A DNA stretch of 64,000 bases from JAICMB01 sp963838885 (GCA_963838885.1 CAWITB010000043.1:62001-126000), one strand, 5' to 3'; shown: positions 8,398 to 20,066, counted from the stretch's first letter. Translations and numbers: made by a program. Notes: generated by a model from the letters alone, not told the origin.

Positions 8398-11300
8398 TTA
8401 GAAATCCATTCTTAGGGCAACCTGAATCTCACGGTCGCCCGACTTACTCTGCACGCGCGCAAAAGAGGAACTGGTCGGAGTTACGTTGGGGTTGCTCCAG
8501 TTGGGGTGGTTGAACACATTGAACGCTTCGCCGCGCAACTGGAACCTGAGCTTCTCGGTAACGGCGAAATTTTTGCGAACAGCGAAATTCCAGATATATG
8601 AACTTGGCCCGCGAATAATGCCTCTTCCCCCATCTCCAAACGTGCCTGGCGCGGGAAGCGAGAAAACCTTAGGATTAAACCAGAAGTTCTGATCGCCATT
8701 GGAGATCGAGAAAGCCTGGTTCGTTATGGATGGACTGCCGTTCACGTTCCAGGGTTGGGCGCCATTGCCGGTGCCGATGCCGGCTTGGTCCACGGTTCCC
8801 AAAACTGAAAGCGCCGCGCCGCTCTGAAACTGGCTGATACCCGAAACGTCCCAGCCGCCGAGGGTCTTTCCGAAAATGCCGCTGTTGTGTCGCAAAAAAG
8901 GCAAATCGTAAATATAGTTAAACACTAGGACGTTAGTGTGGTCGAGAGTGGAAAGACCGCGCGAAAGGCTCGCATTAAAGGGATCGAAAAGTAGTTCGCT
9001 CTTGGTATCGGCGTTGGTGATGCTCTTCGAAAACGTATACGAAGCTCCAAAACTGAAACCCGAACTGAAGCGGCGATTGATCTGCGTTTGCAGTCCGTGA
9101 TAGTTAGCCTGCGCGGCATTTTCCGCCAACGTGATGGTGCTGTAGCCCTGATAAGGACGCAAAGAGTCCTGGTTGATGCCCGGGTTGGCCTGCACGGTTC
9201 CCGGCTGCAGCGAATTGATGTTGCGGTCGCGGGGAAGATGATACGCGGAGCGGCCAACATACCCAACATCCAGCGTCATGGACCAGGGAAGCTCGCGTTG
9301 CACGGTGAAATTCCAATTCCACGCGATGGGAGCCTTATTCACCGGGTCTTGCATTGTTACGGCCGAAGGATAATTGAACTTCCCGGCGGCGGAGCCTCCA
9401 GGCGCGTCGGCAATCCCGTTGCTTACGACCTGAATCACCTGCAGCGGCGCGTTCCCGCCGAGCAAGGTGTTGTCGTTGACCGCAAGGCGGTCGTGAAAGG
9501 CGCCGACGCCAGTGCGAATGACAGTCTTGGCGTTGACGCTATAAGCGAGTCCGAGCCGCGGATCGAAAATATTGTTCGTTTGCGCCAAACCAGCTGGAAG
9601 GTTGTGGAATAGATACTGCAACGTCGGATCTCCGGCCGCCGGTACGCGCCCGATCTCGGCGGGATTCCAGGTGGCGCCGGGCAGCGTCATTCCGTTATAC
9701 AAAGGACCACTCACTATGTATCCGCCCTTGGGATCGACGATGGCGGCGTTGTTAGGATTGTAATACTGCGGATTGAACGACGCGATGTTACCCCACAAGC
9801 TGGACCATGGCGGCCAATGCTCATAGCGAAGCCCATACTCAAGTTTGAGCCGGGGAGTAATTTTCCACCCATCTTGCGCGAACAATTCCGTCGCCGTAGC
9901 GCGATACGGAGTATAGTCTTTCTTACCGACCTCCCCATACGTATTGAACAATCCGAGCGCCGCATTGGCCACGGCGACGCCGGTTGTCTGGGCGGTTCCC
10001 GTATCGCTGAAATTGAACTGCCCGTTGGGATTGTTGGTTGAACCCGAGGTCGAGCTCGATTGCAGCTCGTCATGGTCGTTCTCGCCGGAGCGTTCGATAT
10101 AAACGCCAAACTTAAACGTGTGGTTCCCGTATATTTTGGTAACTGTGTCCGTCCAGACGAATATCGGGCCCCCCGAATACGACGGATACGGCCCGCCGTC
10201 CACGGTGGAAAAGTTAGCAATGCTGATAGTTGGAATTTTATTCGGAATGTCCTTAGTTCCGGGAAATAGGTAAGGATAGTTGATTCCATATTGGGAGCGG
10301 TCGTAGAGGCCATTATTAGAAGGAGTGTTCCAGTCGCGATCCTCACTGGCCGTCATAGCGGCCTCATTGATCAGCGTCGGACTGAGAATAGTCGTGAGGC
10401 TGGCGACCGACGTATAATTGGGCCGGTTGGATTGAAGCTGAACGAGATTGAACGTGCCCCGGAAGGGCTGGATTTCGTGATACTCATAGATGGTCCCGCG
10501 AACTGAGAGAGTATTCTTGTCATTGATCCGGTAATCGACCTTGAAGGTATCTTGACTGACGTCCTGGGGGTCTGGGCCGGTGGAGGTCCAGTTTGTCGCT
10601 CCAACAATGGCGATGCCTGGGGTCGGCGCGGGGTAGGTGTTCAGCAGCGCGATGCCGTTCTGGCTCAGGCGGCTTGCTGGGATGATGTTGCCGGGAAAAG
10701 CTTGGCCTGTTACCGGGTCGGTAATCAGCCGTGTCTTGCCGAAGTAGATATTCGTGGGGCTTAATAACTCGCCGAAATTTCCCTGGCGCATCGCGAGGGA
10801 TGGCACGGTCCCCGTACTGGTCGTGTACTGATTGTATCGAATCCATTCAAGGGATGAAAAAAAGAACAGCTTATTCCGGTCTACATTGAACTTCCGGGGG
10901 ATGTATACGGGACCGCCAAAGGCATAACCGAACTCATTGAAACGATATGGCGCCGGGCTCGCCTGGCTGGCCACGCCCGAGGCATTGCGGGCCCATGTGT
11001 TGGTATTCAGAGCGTCGTTCTTGAGGTACTCCCATAACCCGCCATGGAAGTCATGCCCACCGCTTTTGGTTATATAGCGTATCTGGCCGGCGGACACACG
11101 GCCGTATTCGGCGCTGTAATCGGCCGTGAGAACCTGGACTTCCTGGACTGTATCTACGTTCAGTGTTCCAAGTATCGCTCCATTGGCGCGGGTTCGCAGC
11201 GCTATGGCGCCATCGACATAGATCATATTCTCGTCCGTACGGCCGCCGTTGATACTGAAATTTCCGTTCCCCAAACCGTCGGGATCGAATGTGGCGATCG

Positions 11301-11812
11301 AAGAGGAACTGTTCACTCCGGGCAGCAGTAATGGCAAATACAGAGGATTGCGCCCATTCAGCGTGAGATCCTCGATTTGTTTTGTTTCCACTACGCGGCC
11401 GACTTGAGCGCTGTCGGTTTGCAGCGGCGTCGCGTTGGCGACGATGTCCACGGATTCACTGACTGCGCCGACGGCCAGCGGGATATTGACTGTGACGGCG
11501 GAGGCGGCGTCCAGCTTTACGTGGCTTTCGACAAACTTCTTAAACCCCGGAGCCTCAGCCTCCACGGTGTAAAATCCGGTTACAAGATCGGGCGCCTGGT
11601 AATAGCCGCTGTCGTTCGTCTTGACCTGAGTGATTTGAAGCGTGGTCTCGTTGCGGATTACGACGTTCACGTTGACCACGGCGGCGTTGCTCGGGTCGCG
11701 CACGAAGCCGGAGATCTGACCCCGATCGAGCTGGGCCCGGAGGCCCAGCGTAAAGCAAAGAAGCGCGAGGGAAAGAGAAGCAAGCTCGTTGAAACTTATA
11801 AAGCATGATCAT
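8398..11812 (-). CDS. Oar-type TonB-dependent receptor (frameshift in the signal peptide)
   Basis: The main frame (to 11703) gives over 1,100 residues. It has a carboxypeptidase-regulatory-like domain (GQISGFVRDPSNAAVVNV), a plug with DLTLNGRNPLYLPLLLPGV and DYSAEYGRVSAGQIRYITKS, and a barrel ending EIQVALRMDF. Its frame has no usual start codon upstream. The adjoining frame starts at ATG 11812 or 11806 after AGGACACC and reads MLYKFQR; removing one base near 11785 joins it to LASLSLALLCFTLGLRAQ, a textbook signal peptide. I therefore extend the gene to 11812, about 1,137 residues. It is an outer-membrane importer preceding the Gfo/Idh and isomerase genes by 12 bases and following the membrane protein by 19 bases, so it likely brings in the substrate of this operon. 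Confidence 0.9.
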
Positions 11813-11831
11813 GGTGTCCTGTTCATAACCG

Positions 11832-13395
11832 CTATCTGATCGTGTTGGTGTTGTTAACTCCAAAACGGATTTGATCGTTATTGACCTGACCCGCCGGATG
11901 ATCGCCCCAAATGGCCCGCTTGGCGCCCCAACTGGCGAAGCACGCGATGACTACTCCGAGTATTCCCAATACGACGGCGTTGCGAATCCAAGGTAAATAG
12001 GGGCGATCTCGAATGCGGCGGCGGAATGGCCGCGCGCGCGGCGAAGCATCCGTAAATCAGCAATATCGTGCAAGCTACGGCATTCAACGTTATAAACCAT
12101 TCCGTGACGAGACGGATTGGAGTAAAGCGCGGAAGTACGTCGATGAAGTTAATGGTCACGATGGACCACAGAAACACGAGATAGAACAATTGTCCTTTAC
12201 CAAGCCAGTCCGCCGGAATAAAAGGCAGGGGGCGGCGCAAATGCAGCGCCAGCAGGAGAATCATGGCGAACGCAATCGCGAGATAGATCATGTCGAGCCA
12301 GCCGATGAAGCCCCGCCAAGGAAGTAAATCGCCGCTAACGGGAATGCCGTAAAGCCGCGGCGTGAGCGTGGCGATTTCCTTAGTCCATTCGCCGGGACTC
12401 CGGCGGATGTTGAGATAGGGCAACAGGCACAGGACGAACACGACGCTGTACGCTTCGGTCCAGGGGCGCAGGGGCGGCGAATCGGAGGCTTGCGGCGCTC
12501 TTCGGATAAGCAGGCCGAGTCCCACGGCAATTGCGATTCCAATGAAAAATCCCTGAGTTTGCTCCATGATGCTATGCCAATTGGTGTTGAACCCGCTGGC
12601 CATGATCACGTCTTTGACGGCGGCTCCAAGCGCAAATCCAATGCCGCCGAGAAAGCCCACGGCCAAGGTGGCGAAACCTACGCCTCCCATGCGATATTGC
12701 CAGCAGAACGCGAGAATGCCCCCAACCAGGCCGAGGTAACCGGCCCAGCTATCGCCGCGCGGCGGATTCATGTCGAGATGGAGCAGTTCTATAAGCAGCA
12801 GATGTCCCGCGCACCAGCCCAGTCCCATGTATACGATCAGGGCGCAGCCGCGGCCCCAATACTTGCGCTTGACCAGCCCTACCGCGAGGGCAACGGCCGC
12901 GGCGAGGAGCGCGCTCATGGCTTGGCCGATGAGGAAGCGGGAGGCTCCTCGCCCCAGGCCGCGATACCATGGCAGCGTTGCGCTTTGGAGATACCAGGCG
13001 ATGAAGACCGCCGTCATCGGGACAAACATTTTGGTCAGTTCATCGCGATCTAAAAACGCGGCGAGAGCAATACCGGCGCCGCCCGGAGCGGCCCAAATGA
13101 AGCCGAGCACGAAAACGCAGGCGAAGCCGTAGAGAACAGTCGCGGAGTCGGACGACTGCGTGTAGGCGATCGTTTTCATGTACGACATGCCGCCGCCGAA
13201 GGCGAGACCCACGGCCCCGAACAGGGCGAAGTAGTGTACCCGCCGGCGCCAGTCCTCCCGCCCGCTGAGCAGAGCCACGACCATGCCGCCCAAAGCGCCC
13301 GCCAAGGCCGCGCCATATTCGTGCCCAAACTGCCCGCGAATGCCCCATCCTATGGAGACCGAAAGACCGCACAACAGTATCAGCGGCCACGACAT
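11832..13395 (-). CDS. Polytopic membrane protein of unknown function (frameshift near the C-terminus)
   Basis: About 520 residues with some 12-13 hydrophobic segments. I start at ATG 13395 (MSWPLILLCGLSVSIGWG); the longer reading from 13470 adds an arginine-rich non-membrane stretch. The N-terminal motif GWGIRGQFGHEYGAALAG is strikingly conserved in look, with charged residues inside a membrane segment, and I recall it from unnamed proteins of Bacteroidota, Planctomycetota and Acidobacteriota. Near 12016-12024 (CG-rich run) one extra base diverts the frame; past it the correct frame reads YLPWIRNAVVLGILGVV (a last membrane helix), then FASWGAKRAIWG, and ends TNTIR with TAG at 11834-11832. 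It heads the operon with TonB receptor, Gfo/Idh and isomerase, so an inner-membrane transport role is plausible but unproven. Confidence 0.75.
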
Positions 13396-13527
13396 TGAAC
13401 TCGGCGCGCGCGTCTGCAATCTGGGAGAACCTCCGCGAATGCATGGATTATATTGTGAACGCCGGATCAAGGCAACTGAATATTTGTGAGTTCGCGTTCA
13501 CAAGCCGTGATCCTCGATCAATGCGCC

Positions 13528-14439
13528 TCAGTGGCGGCTCTTGACCAAGTGGAGGTTCTTCCAATTCATGCCGCTCGCGAGCTGCGTGAATTCCGCAACT
13601 GCTTTCGGAGCGTAGCTGGACTTGAGGCGAATCAACGCCATTCGCATGGAGAGCGGGGGAGCATCGGTGCGGATGACCGAGAAAACGGAGCTTCGCAGGT
13701 CCACATTGATATTCCAGAGGAACAGCACTGAAATGCCGATACCGGCGCGAATCATGGCCTTGATCGCTTCCGAACTGTCGGACCGCATCATTACATTCGG
13801 CCTGAAGTCGAGCGAATCTAAATAATGCTGAACGACCGATTCCATGAGAGTGCCTTTCCCGAAGAGGATAAAAGGAACGTTCTGAAGGTCCCGCAGGCGG
13901 CAATGAGAGGGAACATCGGCGCGCGCCGATATAAAGCCGGTTTGCGCTTCCCACTCCGCCACTTGCTCGAGATTCGGATGCGCCAGGGCGGCCGCGGCAA
14001 GATCGAAGATGAGATCCAGGGCGCCCGCCTGCAGGCGTGACGTCAGGTGATTGCTATCGCCAGTCTCGACATAAACATCGATTTGGGGAAGCTTGCGGCG
14101 GAATCGTTTGATAAGACCCGGAAGCATGTAGCTGCTGAAGCTCGGCCCCGCGCCGACGCGGACGATGCCCCGTGCTCCGCTCTTCCACTCGGCGATCGCC
14201 GCGAACACGGCGTCGTGGTCACGCAATATTTGCTTCGCAAAGGGAAGAGCCAGCAGCCCAGGCTCGGTGAAACGTAAACTTCCATCGCGCTTGCCGTAAA
14301 TGCGAATGGCCAGTTCGCGTTCGAGCGTCTTGAGGTGCTTATGGACAGCCGCCGGGCTGATGTTGCAGATCGCGGCGGCTTCGCGAATGCTGCCCGTCTC
14401 GTGCAGCGCGAGCATGCTCCTGAGCTCCCTGAACTCCAT
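13528..14439 (-). CDS. LysR family transcriptional regulator
   Basis: 303 residues. Residues 1-60 are the winged helix-turn-helix (REAAAICNISPAAVHKHLKTLERELAIRIY; the second helix replaces the usual SQPAVSRQI). Residues 90-295 form the periplasmic-binding-protein-like effector domain (GIVRVGAGPSFSSYMLPGLI). It is divergent from the RraA-family gene at 14563. The 123-base gap contains an inverted repeat with T-N11-A geometry, the usual LysR operator, so it most likely controls that gene and itself, and possibly the downstream receptor/hydrolase cluster. The inducer is unknown. Confidence 0.92.
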   Translation of the reverse strand: MEFRELRSMLALHETGSIREAAAICNISPAAVHKHLKTLERELAIRIYGKRDGSLRFTEPGLLALPFAKQILRDHDAVFAAIAEWKSGARGIVRVGAGPSFSSYMLPGLIKRFRRKLPQIDVYVETGDSNHLTSRLQAGALDLIFDLAAAALAHPNLEQVAEWEAQTGFISARADVPSHCRLRDLQNVPFILFGKGTLMESVVQHYLDSLDFRPNVMMRSDSSEAIKAMIRAGIGISVLFLWNINVDLRSSVFSVIRTDAPPLSMRMALIRLKSSYAPKAVAEFTQLASGMNWKNLHLVKSRH

Positions 14440-14477
14440 GCGAACAGGCTAGCTCAAGCGCCGGCTGGAAAGCGCTT

Positions 14478-14498
14478 CGATTCACAAATCGTGAATCG
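14478..14498. promoter_or_regulatory. LysR-type operator (inverted repeat)
   Basis: CGATTCAC and GTGAATCG form perfect 8-base arms around AAATC. The centre contains T-N11-A (14482-14494), the classic LysR recognition box. It lies between the divergent LysR gene and the RraA-family gene, about 19 bases upstream of the latter's -35 element. Confidence 0.65.
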
Positions 14499-14516
14499 GC
14501 GATGTAAGAAATTCAA

Positions 14517-14546
14517 TTGCAACTTCGCATCGTCCCGCTCTATACT
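14517..14546 (+). promoter_or_regulatory. Sigma-70-type promoter for the RraA-family gene
   Basis: TTGCAA (14517-14522), 18-base spacer, TATACT (14541-14546). The predicted start lies about 10 bases before the ATG at 14563, leaving almost no leader. No clear Shine-Dalgarno site is seen, so translation may be near-leaderless. Confidence 0.5.
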
Positions 14547-14562
14547 GCTGCTACTCACTGAA

Positions 14563-15273
14563 ATGCAGGCACAATCCACGTTAGAGCAAGACTCTCTCCT
14601 TACGGAGCGGGAGATCGCGGCATTGAGACGCATCACATCGCCGACGATTGCAAACGCGATCGAGACCTTTCGGTTCAGGCCGCGCGGCGAGGGCGTCACG
14701 GCGGCGGGCGTCCAGTGCCTGTTTCCCGAATTCGGCGCGATGACTGGATACGCCTGCACCGCGACGATCCTCTCGGCTCAGCCGGCCCCGCAAACGCGGC
14801 TGGTTTCGCGCACCGCGTATTGGGAGCACACGCGGCGCGCGCCGGGGCCGAAGTTAACAGTCGTGCAGGATCTGAGCGACGCGCCCGGAGGCGCGTACTG
14901 GGGCGAGGTAAACGCAAATATCCATCTGGCGCTGGGGAGCATCGGCGTGATCACGAACGGTACGGCGCGCGACATCGAGGAGGTTCGCTCGAGCGGCTTC
15001 CACGTATTTGCGCGCGGCGTGAGTGTATCGCATGGTTTTGCGCATTTGGAGGATTTCAACCGCCCTGTGGAAGTCTTCGGAATGACGGTGAATCCAGGCG
15101 ATCTGGTCCATGCGGACCGGCACGGCGCCGTGGTCATACCGGGAGAAATCGCGCGCCAGGTTGCGGCCGCGGCCATTCGAATCGATCTGGAAGAGCGGAA
15201 AATGATCGATTTATGCCGATCGAAAGATTTTTCGATCGCGGAGTTGGATCAGCTGATTTCGCCCGAATATTAG
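14563..15273 (+). CDS. RraA family protein (HMG/CHA aldolase-like, oxaloacetate decarboxylase-type fold)
   Basis: 236 residues from ATG 14563. The conserved core is GVITNGTARDIEEV (the Arg-Asp pair used for substrate and metal binding in class II pyruvate aldolases of this fold) and PGDLVHADRHGAVVIP. The N-terminal ITSPTIANAIETF is also typical. Members are RraA (RNase E inhibitor), 4-hydroxy-4-methyl-2-oxoglutarate aldolases and oxaloacetate decarboxylases; a true RNase E regulator is about 160 residues, so the longer length favours a catabolic enzyme. Divergent LysR control with an operator between supports this. It shares its family with the secreted protein at 25188, suggesting related chemistry in the cluster. 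Confidence 0.85.
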   Translation: MQAQSTLEQDSLLTEREIAALRRITSPTIANAIETFRFRPRGEGVTAAGVQCLFPEFGAMTGYACTATILSAQPAPQTRLVSRTAYWEHTRRAPGPKLTVVQDLSDAPGGAYWGEVNANIHLALGSIGVITNGTARDIEEVRSSGFHVFARGVSVSHGFAHLEDFNRPVEVFGMTVNPGDLVHADRHGAVVIPGEIARQVAAAAIRIDLEERKMIDLCRSKDFSIAELDQLISPEY

Positions 15274-15589
15274 AGCTGCTTCGGCCCGGGCGGCAGCGGC
15301 GTTTTGTAGAGTCTTTGAACATTCGGGTCCATATGCGTTTTTTGAGGGAACATGCGGGAAGGGGCGTGAAGATGCTGACGTGAACGGACGGGCGAGGGCG
15401 GCCATCCCTTTGTTCACGACGGGAAATAGCGAATTCACGAGGGCTATTCCAGGTATAATATTTTGTTCCCGAGGGATGCGCGACGTGAAATTGGATGGTT
15501 TTGTGAGCGGCTCCCGGCGACACAATCTTGTTGTAAGAGTGCTTTTTGGGAGAACATGTCATTGGCCATAGCCTGAAAGGGGTCTTTCC
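15274..15589. other. 316-base intergenic region with promoter-like and repeated half-site elements
   Basis: No convincing gene. A perfect TATAAT lies at 15454-15459 without a good -35. Just upstream, TTCACGA occurs twice as a direct repeat, at 15413-15419 and 15434-15440, 21 bases apart (two helical turns). The half-site resembles the arm of the LysR operator at 14478-14498, so the regulator could also act on the receptor gene that follows. This is inference. Confidence 0.35.
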
Positions 15590-18500
15590 TTGTATTCCAA
15601 CCTGCGCAGATATGCATTCTTTGTTGCGGCGCTCTTAGCTCCCGTCCTTTCCTTGACGGCGCAGCAGAGCGAACAAGCGACGCTCCTTGGGACCGTGACG
15701 GATACGTCGGGCGCAATCGTTTCCGGCGCCACGGTCACGGTTATTAATTTGGGCACTAATGAGCGGAGGGTCACGACGACCGACAGTCGCGGCGCGTATC
15801 AGGTCCCCGCGCTCAATATTGGAAAGTATTCGGTTACGGTAGAGCAGACAGGATTCCGTCAACAAACCGTTTCCGATATCGTTCTGGCGGTGAACCAGCA
15901 GGCGCGCATTGATGTGCAATTACAGGTCGGCGACACAAGGCAGGAAGTTACTGTAGAGTCGACAACGCCATTACTCCAGACCGACGATGCCACGCAGGAG
16001 CAGCTAATCGATACGCAAGAAATCCGGGAGCTGCCCATCCCGCTGAATCGCAACATGTTCGAGTTGGCTCTGATGAGCGCCGGCATGAGCCCGGGGCCGG
16101 CTTCGTCGGTGACCACTGGCGTCTACGGCGCCGGCTTTGGGATTGCGGCCATGGGGCAAAAAGTCCAGAATAATTGGATTCTTCTTGACGGCGCGCCTCT
16201 GCGGACAGCCATGTTTGGCCAAGTCCGTATGCGGCCGTCGGTCGAGGCGCTGCAGGAATTTAAGGTTGAATCCGGTTTCTATACCGCGGACCTCGGCAAC
16301 GAAAGCGGCGCTCAGGTCATTTCCGCAATCCGGCCCGGAACGAACCAATTTCACGGGACTGCTTTTTGAATTTCTTCGCAACGACGTTTTGGATGCTAAG
16401 AATCTCTTCGAAAGCCCGGCCCTGCCGAAACAACCTTTACGCAGAAACAACTTCGGCGGAGTACTCAGCGGCCGTATCATCCGGAACAAGCTCTTCTTCA
16501 CAACGAACTATGAGGGGTATATCGAACGATCTTCCGCGCAGGCTTTCGCCACCTACCCAACCGCGCTGATGAAGCAGGGCATTCTGACCGAGCCGTTCTT
16601 CCATTCTGGAAACAGCGCCAACGGTCAGCCCACGCCCATTATCGATCCGCTTACCGGCGCGCCTTTCCCCGGCAACATCATCCCACAGGATCGCATCTCG
16701 CCACAGGCCCAGAAACTGATGCAGTTTCTTCCGGCGTCAAATTACGGGCCGGCGCAATTCACGGGCGCCGTTAACTACAACGGCAGCACCCTTCACAATA
16801 CCGGAGATCACCAAGGATTTGCGCGCGTTGACTACAACATTTCGGACCGGGATAGAGTCTTTGGGCGCTATGGCATCGAGAACAACACGCTCTTTAGCAC
16901 GCAGGTCAATCCAAATCCGTTCTTCGGCCAAAATCAACCAAAAATTCAACAAAACGCTGTGTTTACCTACACGCGGTTGGTCTCTCCAACAAAGCTGAAC
17001 GAATTCAGCCTTTCATATAATCGGGATACCTGGGGCACACTCGATACCGTACCGCAAGGTTTCAACATCGCGCAGGATTTGCTAATTCCAGGTTTGAATA
17101 ACGATCCCTATGTCCAAGGCGTACCTACTATTTCAATTACGGGACTCACTGGTCTGGGCAATACTACGCCGACCACCATTTGGGATGAAAACCGCAGACT
17201 GGCAGATACTTTTTCGCTCACGCACGGCGCTCACACGCTCAAGCTGGGCATCGACTTCCAGCATGTTCTTGTACGAAGGCAGAGTTTCACATATGTAACA
17301 GGGCAATTTAATTTCAACGGCAGTATGAGCGGCGCGGCCTGGGCGGACTTTCTTCTCGATCAGCCTTACCAGGTCGAGGAGGCGGTCAGCCCCAACCCGC
17401 CGGTTCCCGGGCACCCGCCGGGACAAACCTATGTGCGACTATTCGACTGGCGCCTGCATAGCTTCGTCACGGATGACTGGAAAGCAACCCAGAAACTGAC
17501 CTTGAGCCTGGGCTTGCGGTGGGAACTGAACTCTCCGATCCGGGACATCCGGGGACTAACTCCGAACATCAATATGAACACCGGTGAAATCTTTCCCGCT
17601 CCCGGCGTACCGGGCAATCTTTATGAGTGGGATCATCACGATTTCGCGCCGCGCTTCGGACTGGCTTACCGGCCTTTCGGGGGCAATAACATCGTCGTCC
17701 GGGCCTCCTACGGCGTCTTTTATAGCGTGAATATGTGGAATAACGTGTCGGTCATGGCTGTGAACCCGCCATTCAATGTGAGCATCAATCAGTTGAATAC
17801 TCCGGGACACGTCTCTATTAGCATGGCCGTACCGCCTAATGCGTCGGCTACAGTGGTCGGCGGCGCGACGCCGGAGGTGCTGGGAGTGCCGTGGGACTAT
17901 GGGATGGGGAATGCGCAGCAATGGACATTTAATATCCAGCGCTCGCTGCCAAGCAACATGACTCTCGAGGTCGGCTACGTTGGCTCCAAATCCACTCATT
18001 TTGACCGTCCGGCCGAATACAACGATATCAATGTTCTGGCCGGGCAAACCACGCGAGCATTTCCTCAATGGGGCGATATTGAGCTGATAGACTCCGATGC
18101 CTCCGGGAGCTACGAAGCACTGATCACGAAGCTGCAGAAACGGCTCTCGAACAATCTTACCTTTCTCTTTACCTATACGTTCTCGAAGGCTTTGTTCGAT
18201 TCTTTTGCCGGAAACGGAGCCAACCGGTTGAGCAATCCATTCGACGCTCTCGCCGAAAAGGGGCGGGCCGAAACAGACCAGCGCCATCGAGTCACTGCTT
18301 CCTGGTTATACGAGCTGCCGTTTTTCCGCGGACAATCGGGCTTTGCGGGCCATGTGTTGGGCGGCTGGCAAGCCAATGGCGTTTTTACATTTGCAACCGG
18401 CCTGCCCTTTTATGTTATTCAGACAGTACAGCCGGTAGCGGATGGCTGCCCTCGCTGCACGCGCCGCCCCGATGTACTCGGCGATCCAACTCTCAATGCT

Positions 18501-18797
18501 CCGACGACCCAGGAATGGTTTAACACCTCGGACTTCGTCGTCGCCAGGGGCCATTATGGGAATGAAGGCCGCAACATTCTGAGCGCACCGGGTCTGGTGA
18601 ATCTGGATTGTTCGTTATTCAAGAACTTCAAGCTAACGGAGACAAAACGCATACAGTTCCGCTGGGAAGCGTACAATGTATCCAACACGCCTCCGCTCAA
18701 CCCGCCCGATGCAACTCTCGGCGACGGCACGTTTGGCCAAGTCCTCAGCGCGGGAAATGGCCGGATTATGCAAGTTGCGCTCAGGTACGAATTTTAG
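15590..18797 (+). CDS. Oar-type TonB-dependent receptor (one single-base frameshift)
   Basis: About 1,068 residues across the frameshift. The start is TTG at 15590, preceded by GAAAGGGG; the signal peptide ends LSLTAQQS. A carboxypeptidase-regulatory-like domain (ATLLGTVTDTSGAIVSGATV) and plug (ELPIPLNRNMFELALMSAG) follow. The frame halts at TGA 16367 after FHGTAF, but deleting one T from the run at 16363-16367 continues as FEFLRNDVLDAKNLFE, the standard receptor sequence, to the barrel end QVALRYEF. It is a TonB-driven outer-membrane importer. It is followed after 12 bases by a class V aminotransferase and then two secreted metallohydrolases, so it probably imports the compound they process. 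Confidence 0.9.
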
Positions 18798-18809
18798 AAG
18801 TGAGATGAA

Positions 18810-20066
18810 ATGACCAAGCTAAGTAGACGGAGGTTGCTGACGGGCAGCGCTGTTGCCGCCCTTCCCATGGCAGGGCTGCAAGGGGGGCCTCCGCACCCTG
18901 CTCCGAACTTCGCTTCTCTACGCCAGGACTTCCCGTGGTCCCAGAACACGACGTTTTTAAATAACGCCGGCTGGCATCCTTTGGGAACTCATACCCTTCG
19001 TGGCATGCGAATATACCTGGAGTCTCAGTTAAACGGACCGGGCGCTGGAGGACAGGACTTTGGCGGTCGCGAGCAGGCGCAGTTGAAGGGTGTTTTCGCG
19101 CAGCTGGTTAATGCCAGGCCATCCGAGATCGCTTTTGTGCCGAGCACTCTTACCGGAGAAAATCTTGTTGCCGCCGGCCTTGGAATTCCAGGATCGGATT
19201 GGAATGTGGTTACGGACGAGCTACATTACGAAGGATCGCTGTATCTCTATACCTCGCTCAAGAACCAGGGCTTGGATGTGAGAATCGTGAAAATGCGCGA
19301 TTGGGGAGTGGATGTGCGCGACTACGAGCGCCTGGTCGATCGCAAGACCAAGCTGGTTGCGACGTCGCTGGTCTCTTATATCAACGGTCGTTTCTTTCAT
19401 GATATCCGCTCGCTTGCGGACCTTGCCCATGCGCACGGCGCTTACGTCTACACTGATATCGTTCAGGCGGCCGGAGCTGTGCCGATCGACATGCGCGCGA
19501 TGGGTATCGATTTCGCCGCATGCAGCAGTTACAAATGGCTCATGGGGGCGCGGGGATTTGGATATCTGTTTGTCCGGGACGAGCTTCAGGGAAAAGTGTT
19601 GCATAGAACGCAATATGGGGATCGGCAATTCACCAGTTTCGATTACCATATCTTCCCGTATGACCCTCCGGGGCCGGCGCCGGCAACCTGGACGCAGGCA
19701 ACTGGCGCGGGCAGCTTTTATGAAGTAGGCAATATTTCAAATGTGGCGGGAGCGGGTCAACTGGAATCGCTGGCTTACATTATGCGCTTGGGAGTTGATA
19801 AGATTCGAGCCCACGCCAGGCCCTTAACGGACCGATTGCGGCGTGAAATTCCGCGTTTGGGATATCCCTGTATGACCCCTGAAAATAATGAATCGCCAAC
19901 CTTGTCGTTTATTGCCAAAAATCCGGATGCTACCCGGGCGAAACTGAAGAAGGCGAACGTGACCGTAAAGGTAGGGGAGGGCAAGTCATGGCATCAGATG
20001 CGTGTATCTCCCTCCGTCTATAACAACGACGAGGATATCGACCGGCTGTTGAATGCTCTCACGTAA
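18810..20066 (+). CDS. Class V (isopenicillin N epimerase/cysteine desulfurase-type) PLP-dependent enzyme, Tat-type leader
   Basis: 418 residues. MTKLSRRRLLTGSAVAALPM is a twin-arginine signal, so the folded PLP enzyme is probably exported. Fold-type I features include TFLNNAGWHPLG at the N-terminus, the PLP-ring Asp in YVYTDIVQAAGAVPID (about D216) and the Schiff-base lysine about K242 in CSSYKWLMGARGFGYLFV. The C-terminal RVSPSVYNNDEDIDRLL is the usual small-domain ending. The layout matches isopenicillin N epimerase-like/EgtE-like lyases rather than NifS desulfurases, which carry a catalytic Cys loop not visible here. It probably cleaves, racemises or eliminates on an amino acid derivative. 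It lies in the receptor/hydrolase cluster. Confidence 0.88.
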   Translation: MTKLSRRRLLTGSAVAALPMAGLQGGPPHPAPNFASLRQDFPWSQNTTFLNNAGWHPLGTHTLRGMRIYLESQLNGPGAGGQDFGGREQAQLKGVFAQLVNARPSEIAFVPSTLTGENLVAAGLGIPGSDWNVVTDELHYEGSLYLYTSLKNQGLDVRIVKMRDWGVDVRDYERLVDRKTKLVATSLVSYINGRFFHDIRSLADLAHAHGAYVYTDIVQAAGAVPIDMRAMGIDFAACSSYKWLMGARGFGYLFVRDELQGKVLHRTQYGDRQFTSFDYHIFPYDPPGPAPATWTQATGAGSFYEVGNISNVAGAGQLESLAYIMRLGVDKIRAHARPLTDRLRREIPRLGYPCMTPENNESPTLSFIAKNPDATRAKLKKANVTVKVGEGKSWHQMRVSPSVYNNDEDIDRLLNALT

